From positions 1-35,861 of the forward strand of contig CAKKQA010000100.1 in the NCBI GenBank assembly GCA_919901925.1: a stretch of DNA of 35,861 nt. Direction: 5' to 3'. A program made the translations under genes and the position numbers. Positions 28,491-35,200 of the stretch are shown here, piece by piece. How positions within the stretch are numbered: the first letter of the stretch is position 1; each line of letters begins with the position of its first letter. A model generated the notes under the pieces. The model ran no database searches. It was not told the origin of the DNA and saw nothing but the letters and a program-made list of their open reading frames with translations. This DNA comes from Omnitrophica bacterium GWA2_41_15 (lineage in GTDB: Bacteria; Omnitrophota; Gorgyraeia; Gygaellales; UBA12090).

Positions 28491-28537
28491 AACCTCGGGG
28501 GTTGGATGTTGCTTGACTAGTTGAAACCCCCGAGGTT
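28491..28537. repeat. Hairpin with perfect 13-bp arms upstream of msbA
   Basis: AACCTCGGGGGTT (28491-28503) / AACCCCCGAGGTT (28525-28537). Confidence 0.88.
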
Positions 28538-28566
28538 GGGTGTCACCATCATTAGAAATTCCTCAT

Positions 28567-28674
28567 CGTCATTGCGAGGAGCTTTCTCTTGGCTAAGGCG
28601 ACGAAGCAATCTCTTTTTTAAAAACGCGATTGCTTCGTCACTTATATGCCAAACGACGGTTCCTCGCAATGACG
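28567..28674. repeat. Family E element, copy 4
   Basis: CGTCATTGCGAGGAGC...GACGAAGCAATCTCTTTTTTAAAAACGCGATTGCTTCGTC...GGTTCCTCGCAATGACG. Confidence 0.93.
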
Positions 28675-28765
28675 ATGTAGGGATTTTCCCCGTTCACTAA
28701 CCAGTCACTCTGGCTTTAATGCTTTTTTCTTGCCTTCTTCCTTCCTATATGTTATCTTATTACCT

Positions 28766-29680
28766 ATGCCCAAAATCAACGTAGCCGTCATCGGCGCAGG
28801 CCGGCTTGGCTCTGCCCACGCCCGTGTATATAGCGAGTTACCCCATGCTAACCTTATTGGCATATGCGATGTCGAACACTCCAAAGCCGAAAGCATTGCC
28901 GCCTCATCTCAAACAAAAGCCTTTTTCTCTTATAACGAGCTTCTCGATAAAGTCCAGGCAGTCAGCATCGCCACCCCGACCAAAGCCCATTTCCAGATTA
29001 CCAAGGATTTTCTTTTGGCAGGAGTAAATGTCCTTGTTGAGAAGCCATTTACAACAACTTTGCCGGAAGCGGATGAATTGTTAAAAATCGCCAAAAAGAA
29101 GAAACTCATTGTTCAGGTCGGCCATATTGAAAGGTTCAATTCCGCTTTTCAGGCAATTAAAGATATCTGCAAAGAGCCTAAGTTTATCGAGGTCCACCGC
29201 CTAAGCGGCTTTCCCGGCCGCTCCCTTGACGTGGGCGTTGTCCTTGACCTGATGATCCACGACATTGACATTATCCTCGGCCTGGTAAATTCTCCGGTAA
29301 AACGCGTTGAGGCTGTAGGCATAAATGTTTTAACTGAATCTGAAGATATTGCCAATGCCCGCGTAACTTTCAAGAATGGCTGTGTCTGCAATTTAACTGC
29401 CAGCCGCATCTCCGACGAGTCAATGCGTAAAATCCGCGTATTTTTGAAAAATACTTATATTTCTCTGGACTATAAAAACGAAGAAGCGGATATTTACCGC
29501 AAAGACGGCGATAAAATCAACAAAGAATCCGTCTGGGTCAAAAAAGAAGAACCCTTAAAAAAAGAAATCGCCTCTTTCCTTGAATGCGTCTCCTCTAATA
29601 AAAGGCCGCTGGTCTCCGGCAAAGAAGGCCGCGAGGCCTTGCGAATAGCCCTAAAAATCCAAAGTCTTATATGGAAATGA
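28766..29680 (+). CDS. Gfo/Idh/MocA family NAD(P)-dependent oxidoreductase
   Basis: INVAVIGAGRLGSAHARVYSEL, VSIATPTKAHFQITKDFLLAGVNVLVEKPFTTTLPEAD, DLMIHDIDIIL. Adjacent to lpxB. Confidence 0.9.
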   Translation: MPKINVAVIGAGRLGSAHARVYSELPHANLIGICDVEHSKAESIAASSQTKAFFSYNELLDKVQAVSIATPTKAHFQITKDFLLAGVNVLVEKPFTTTLPEADELLKIAKKKKLIVQVGHIERFNSAFQAIKDICKEPKFIEVHRLSGFPGRSLDVGVVLDLMIHDIDIILGLVNSPVKRVEAVGINVLTESEDIANARVTFKNGCVCNLTASRISDESMRKIRVFLKNTYISLDYKNEEADIYRKDGDKINKESVWVKKEEPLKKEIASFLECVSSNKRPLVSGKEGREALRIALKIQSLIWK

Positions 29681-29695
29681 TTGCAAAGATAAAAC

Positions 29696-29802
29696 GGATA
29701 AGGGGTAAGTGGTAAGCGATAAGGGTTAAGTAAAAAAGAAAAAAGAAATTAGGTTTTGTTTTTGGTTTTTCCTTATCACTTAACCCTTCCCCCTTAACCC
29801 TC
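29696..29802. repeat. Family A-prime hairpin: 7-bp words (GGGTAAG/GATAAGG), A/T-rich loop
   Basis: GGATAAG GGGTAAG TGGTAAG CGATAAG GGTTAAG TAAAAAA...TTTTTCCTTATCACTTAACCCTTCCCCCTTAACCCT. Confidence 0.82.
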
Positions 29803-29815
29803 AAAGTAACCCTAC

Positions 29816-31174
29816 ATGATATCAAAGCGAATCCTCATCATCTCCGGCGAACCTTCGGGAGACCTGCAAGCCAGCCTGCTTGCCGCTAATCTAAAGCAAC
29901 TCGATAACCAAATAGAAATCTACGCCGTCGGTGGAGAGCATTTAAAGAAAACCGGCGCGCAAATTATCCACGACATAAAAGATTTAAGCGTCCTCGGACT
30001 TTTTGATGTCCTGCGTAAGCTGGATAAATTCAAAGCCTTAATGCGCTTCATCCTGGAAGAAATCGAACGCTTAAAACCCGAAGCGATAATCTTTGTGGAT
30101 TTCTCCGGCTTTAACCTGCGCTTAGCTAAAAAAATAAACAACAAAATCAAAACGATTTACTACATCTCTCCTCAAGTCTGGGCATCCCGTCAAGGAAGAG
30201 TCGCAACCATCAAAAAATATATTCAAAAGTTGATTGTCATCTTTAGGTTTGAACATGATTTCTACAAAAAATTCGGCATTGAGGCAGAATTCGTCGGCCA
30301 CCCAATGTTGGACGTCGGACGTCCAACATTGGAAAAACAGAAAGCACTCGCGGAATTCGGCTTAACAGAAACCGCGCCGATCTTCGCTCTTCTTCCCGGC
30401 TCAAGAGTCTCCGAAGTAAAAAAGATACTTCCGATAATGGCCAAAAGCGCGTCAATAATCAGAGAAACCATCCCTGAAGCGCAATTTGTAGTGGCAAAAG
30501 TCGCGCACATCGACGCAAAAATCTACGAAAAAATATTAGCCAAACAAACGGGTTTGATAAATCAAACCCGTACAGGCATACCGCAACACACCTGTAGGGG
30601 CGCCATTTATGGCGCCCGCAATAATACAACAACACACGATGTAGAGGCGCCATTTATCCCGCCCGAAGGCACACGACGACCACCCTGTAGGGGCGTCATT
30701 TATGACGCCCGCAATAATGCGACAGCACGCACTGTAGGGGCGCGATTTATCGCGCCCGAAGATAAGCAACTTTCCTATTGCTTTAAACTCATCGAATCCC
30801 AACCCTACGACTGCATCAACGTAGCGGACTTCGTCCTGGTCGCCTCCGGCACCGCGACTTTAGAAACTGCCATTATGGCCAAACCAAATGTGATTATCTA
30901 CAAAATGGGCCTGCTTAATTATATGCTTTATCGGCCGATGATAAAAGTGCCTTATATAGGAATGGAAAATATTGTGGCAGGAAAAATGCTAGCTCCGGAG
31001 TTTATCCAGTTTAAAGCCAAGCCCAAAGTAATTGCCTCAACTGTCCTGAATATTTTTATGAATAAAGAAAGGCTGGATGAATTACAGAAGGATTTTAGAG
31101 AATTAAAAGAAAGGCTGGGCCCACCCAACGCCCCTCTTCGCGCCGCAGAATCAATCTTATCATTCCTGAAATAA
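29816..31174 (+). CDS. lpxB: Lipid-A-disaccharide synthase carrying a repeat-derived in-frame insertion
   Basis: ILIISGEPSGDLQASLLAANL, GGEHLKKTGA, IFVDFSGFNLRLAKKI, YYISPQVWASRQGR, LLPGSRVSEVKKILPIM, LVASGTATLETAIMAKPNVIIYKM. Confidence 0.94.
   Translation: MISKRILIISGEPSGDLQASLLAANLKQLDNQIEIYAVGGEHLKKTGAQIIHDIKDLSVLGLFDVLRKLDKFKALMRFILEEIERLKPEAIIFVDFSGFNLRLAKKINNKIKTIYYISPQVWASRQGRVATIKKYIQKLIVIFRFEHDFYKKFGIEAEFVGHPMLDVGRPTLEKQKALAEFGLTETAPIFALLPGSRVSEVKKILPIMAKSASIIRETIPEAQFVVAKVAHIDAKIYEKILAKQTGLINQTRTGIPQHTCRGAIYGARNNTTTHDVEAPFIPPEGTRRPPCRGVIYDARNNATARTVGARFIAPEDKQLSYCFKLIESQPYDCINVADFVLVASGTATLETAIMAKPNVIIYKMGLLNYMLYRPMIKVPYIGMENIVAGKMLAPEFIQFKAKPKVIASTVLNIFMNKERLDELQKDFRELKERLGPPNAPLRAAESILSFLK
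30302..30332. repeat. Perfect palindrome (15-bp arms, 1-nt spacer) inside lpxB
   Basis: CCAATGTTGGACGTC-g-GACGTCCAACATTGG; encodes MLDVGRPTLE. Confidence 0.92.
30548..30759. repeat. Cluster of five family C half-elements inside lpxB, four of them as a duplicated unit of about 93 bp
   Basis: ACGGGTTTGATaaATCAAACCCGT (30548-30571); TGTAGGGGCGCCATttATGGCGCCC; TGTAGAGGCGCCATTTATCCCGCCC; TGTAGGGGCGTCATttATGACGCCC; TGTAGGGGCGCGATttATCGCGCCC. Encodes CRGAIYGARNNTTTHDVEAPFIPPEGTRRP / CRGVIYDARNNATARTVGARFIAPEDKQ. Confidence 0.92.
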
Positions 31175-31196
31175 CCTCTTCCCGCGGCCCCGCTAT

Positions 31197-31225
31197 TGTA
31201 GTGGCGGCACAGTGTGCCGCCACTA
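31197..31225. repeat. Family D hairpin, copy 2
   Basis: TGTAGTGGCGGCACAgTGTGCCGCCACTA; stem substitutions relative to copy 1 are compensatory. Confidence 0.85.
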
Positions 31226-31280
31226 AAGAAAAACCCTCCCTATCTTGACTTTTAGGCGCAAAAGTAGTATATTGGCAATT

Positions 31281-32123
31281 ATGAGAAAAGAGATTAAGCT
31301 TTTGGAAAAATACTTTTCTGGCCTGCAGGATGTTAACGCGGCTTTTTTGTTTGGCTCCCATGCCAAAAAAACAGCAGGAAAGATTTCAGACTGGGATATC
31401 GGAGTTTATTTTAAACCCCGTACCCCGGGCAATACGGAATACGAAGAAACAAACAAACGCTATCCTTTAGAAAATAAAATCTGGAATAAACTGGTTGATA
31501 TATTAAAAACCGATAATGTTGACCTTGTTGTTTTAAACCGCGCCCCTTCAAATATCGCGGCTAGCGTCTTAAGCAGCGGCATCCCGCTATCTATCAAAAA
31601 TAGAAAGCTTCTATGGGACTTTATCATCTTGACAATGCGCCAAGCAGAAGACTATAGAGATTTCGTAGATAGCTATTACGCGATTTCCCAGCGTTCGTCT
31701 TCCTTGAACCCCGCGGATAGGGAAAGATTAAAGAAAATCGTAGATTTTATAGAACAGGAAATGACGTCATGCGGATATTTTTCTAAATTTGCTTTTTCTG
31801 ACTATCAGGATGCCCACAAACGCAGGGACATAGAACGATGGGTGGAAAATCTAATCAATTCGGCAATTGACGCGGGAGAAATCATTTTAGCTTCGGAAAA
31901 GAAAAAAATCCCCGATTATTATAAAGATGTTTTTATCCAGTTGGGATTACTGCCTCAATTTAAAGGTATGGATGTTGAGAAGTTTACCGGCTGGGTAAAA
32001 TTGCGCAATATACTCGCTCACGAATATCTGGATATAAAATGGCAGCGTATAAGTGATTTCATCAAAAGCTGTCTGCCTCATTTTACCGCCTTTTTGGCAA
32101 ATACCAAAAAATTCCTTAGGTAA
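31281..32123 (+). CDS. Single-chain nucleotidyltransferase (MNT) + HEPN-domain protein; MntA-HepT-like toxin-antitoxin candidate
   Basis: N-terminal GSHAKKTAGKISDWD = GSX10DXD minimal nucleotidyltransferase motif; C-terminal LRNILAHEYLDI = RX4HXY HepT/HEPN motif. Confidence 0.8.
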   Translation: MRKEIKLLEKYFSGLQDVNAAFLFGSHAKKTAGKISDWDIGVYFKPRTPGNTEYEETNKRYPLENKIWNKLVDILKTDNVDLVVLNRAPSNIAASVLSSGIPLSIKNRKLLWDFIILTMRQAEDYRDFVDSYYAISQRSSSLNPADRERLKKIVDFIEQEMTSCGYFSKFAFSDYQDAHKRRDIERWVENLINSAIDAGEIILASEKKKIPDYYKDVFIQLGLLPQFKGMDVEKFTGWVKLRNILAHEYLDIKWQRISDFIKSCLPHFTAFLANTKKFLR

Positions 32124-32141
32124 TTTGTAAAATCCTCACAT

Positions 32142-32199
32142 CGTCATTGCGAGGAACCCTTAATTGACATGTCTGTGACGAAGCAAACCCACTTTTAAA
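32142..32199. repeat. Family E left-half fragment
   Basis: CGTCATTGCGAGGAACCCTTAATTGACATGTCTGTGACGAAGCAAACCCACTTTTAAAG; right half absent. Confidence 0.82.
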
Positions 32200-32226
32200 G
32201 CATATACGATACCGCTAATCCACCGT

Positions 32227-35200
32227 CTACGACGCCGCCGGACGGCTCTTCTCAATCACGCACAAGAAGGCCTTAAACTCCTGCGGCGTTTCTTCAACGA
32301 ACTCCTCTTGAAGCCTGAAGAAATTCACCTCACAGATTACCGCCTCATCCGCGATTTTTCCGCTGTTGCCCATCAAATAACACGCGGACATAAACTCAAT
32401 CATCCGCTGGCTTGACGGCAAAATCCCGGCTATCATCATCTTCTGCAATTCTGATGCTTCATCAGTAACGTTAATTCCCCTTAACACATTCAAATCCGGC
32501 ATCTTAAAATTGAGAAGCGGACTGCTCGCCTGTATCTGCGTAGCCATATTGATGTAGCGAAAGTCAATGCCGCCGGGCGCCACTGATGAAGAGGCGTTTT
32601 GGTTTGCCTGTTCTGAACCGGCTAACTGGTTAACCGGCGAACTGGCTAACTGCCCTGCCGGCGAAGAGGCGGCGGGATTAGTTTTACTTAGCCGCACCAG
32701 AACAGGGCGATTTATAGAAATAATTATTGTGGTTACCTGTTCAGGACTATCATACCTGGAAATATATAATTTATCCTGTTGTTGTATTAAACCTTCGAGT
32801 GTGCCTAATTTTATCTGTCTCTTGCTATCTTCATCTAAACCTTCCCGATTGAAATATATTGATAAATCCTTCTCGGGTTTAGACAAGACTAATCGTATAC
32901 TCACTTGTCTGCCACTTCCAACTATAGGAGTTACATACGCCATAATTTCTTGCGCAGTCCTCGCAACCGGCGAAGAGGCCAAGACTTGTTTGCCGGCGGC
33001 AAAGGGAGATAATCTAATATGTGGATATACTCCTATCGCCCTTTTTGTACCGTCTGGGGCATCAGTTGTTTCCACTCTGCAAGACAGCTTACCGTCTTGG
33101 CTCTTTGCGGCAATTTTCCTAAGATTATCTTTCACCCGCTCCTCATTGGCGATATTAACATCTACCGGAACTCCGACAGTAGGTTCAACCCAAAGTATTA
33201 ATAAAGCAGGAACACTGCCCGCATTAATCATTTCAATTATATATTTAGCCACTTCGTCCACATCACCGATTATCTCTTGAACTGCAGTTACCGGAGAAGA
33301 GGCGGCTGGCGCAGGCAATTTTTTCATTGCATCCTGCCATGAAATATTGGTCTGGCCGCGGACAATTTTATGTGCAGATTCTCCACTATCGCTGTCTCCA
33401 GGATACCAAGTAATACGGATGTTATCGGCATCATGCCTCACAACGTACAGTATACCTGCACGTAAATTTGTAGCTCGGTCATTCAATATATATTTATCCC
33501 CGATTAAACCATCTCGACTTGTATACGGACCAGATTCTACCAAAGAATAATTATTCGGATTTACCGGCGAAGAGGCGGGTTGTTGGTTTGCCGGTTTGCC
33601 TGTTTCTCTGTTGGCCTGTTCTGAACCGGCTAACCGGTTAACCGGCGAACTGGCTAACTGCCCTGCCGGCGAAGAAGCGAAGCCCCTCTCCAAAATGCCC
33701 GCAACCTTTTCAAAGAATTCCCTTATATCGCCTTGCGCGTTTTCAGCTGTATCCTCGCTGGCTATTAACACGACTTTACGCCTATCGGATACTAAAGACT
33801 GCGCTGTTCCAATGGCCTGTGCCTTCAATAGATTGCTATCATAACCCACAGGTTTTGGCTGGCTGTATTCGCCTGCCATTAGGTAAGTTGAAAACCACAT
33901 ATCCCTGCCTGCGGAGATATTCTGGTGATAAGAATGATTCTTATCCGGGCCTTCACCTAATTTAGAAGGCATCTTAAGCATATCGGTAAAAATTCTAAAC
34001 CTCATGCCCTCAAGAATACTCCTTAAACCGGGGCTCATCCTGCCATAAGAAGTAACCTCCGCGGCCTCGAAACCCTGGCGGTTTAACAATATCTCCATTA
34101 TTGCCGCGTAAACCGCGGGCGCGTCATTCATAGTAAAGCCCATTTCCCTGACTTCTTCCGCGACCTCTCGCGCGGTAATAATCCCAGCTTGAATTAGTGG
34201 CCCGTAATACAGCTTTAACGATTTGAAATCAGCGCTTTTCCAATCAGCCGGCACTTGAACATCTTCTCCCGACGGCAAAGCTTGCATTACTTCTCTTGTA
34301 GCCTTCTTATATCCTTCTACCGCAGGCTGGTCCACAAAACAAATATCCCAAAGATACCCTACCACCCCAACCGCCCTTTGTAACCCAAGCATCAGCCCGC
34401 CTATGGAAGCGGCGTCATCAACATCTATCTCAAATACAGGATAACCTTCAGCCAACAGATAATCCCACAACTCTTGATTAACCTTTCTTCCTGCCAAATT
34501 AATCCTGATGAAAACCCTGTCATTTCTATCCACAGGTTTTAATTCACCGGGTGAAAACCTCTCGCCATAAAATAGGCTAATGCCCTTGCCGTCTTTACCT
34601 AAGGATTCTTCGACTAACTGTTCTGTCCAAAGCGGTATATCTCTTAACGCCTCATCCACAAACATTGTAACTTTGTCTTTCTTCCCTTTAGACGCCATAT
34701 TATACAAGAAGGCGCCAAGTTTAAGAAAAACATCATCTTCCATCTTTTTTTCATTCATTGCCTTAGCTTTTGTAAGTGTATCAACTAATATTTCCGGCGC
34801 TGTAATTGCCAAAGGTAAAAGGAAAATATTAGTAGTGGGAGAGGTAAACCTTCCTCCTATATCTCCTTTTCCGTTAAGCTGTATCTCTCTTTGTTTATAA
34901 TCCCCGGTATCCATAGGCGAACCTTTATCCGTCACCACCCACATATGCTCTTTGACATCCATTGAAAAATGAGCAAATAGGCCTTCAAAATATTTTTTAT
35001 GCGAAACTGTCTCCTGCGTTGTGCCGGATTTACTGATAGGTATCACTAAAGTTTTCTCCAGCGCCGCTTCCCGCGAACCGGCATCTGCAGTTATTTCATC
35101 AAGGATTTCTTTTATTGCCGCGGGGTCCGTGGTCCTCAAACTGTAAATTTTAGTTTTCGCGTCCGGGCTCTCAAAAGTGCTCTTAACTACCTGCACGCTT

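Noticed and set aside
240-29802. CRISPR array interpretation of the short repeats
   Set aside because: Repeats are palindromic, dispersed one by one between and within genes, with no regular unique spacers and no cas genes.
32567-33280. Plus-strand ORF with CSEPANWLTGELANCPAGEEA, and its partner 33596..33844 with CSEPANRLTGELANCPAGEEA
   Set aside because: They are antisense readings of the family B linkers in the giant gene; shared peptide comes from the repeat, not from gene homology.
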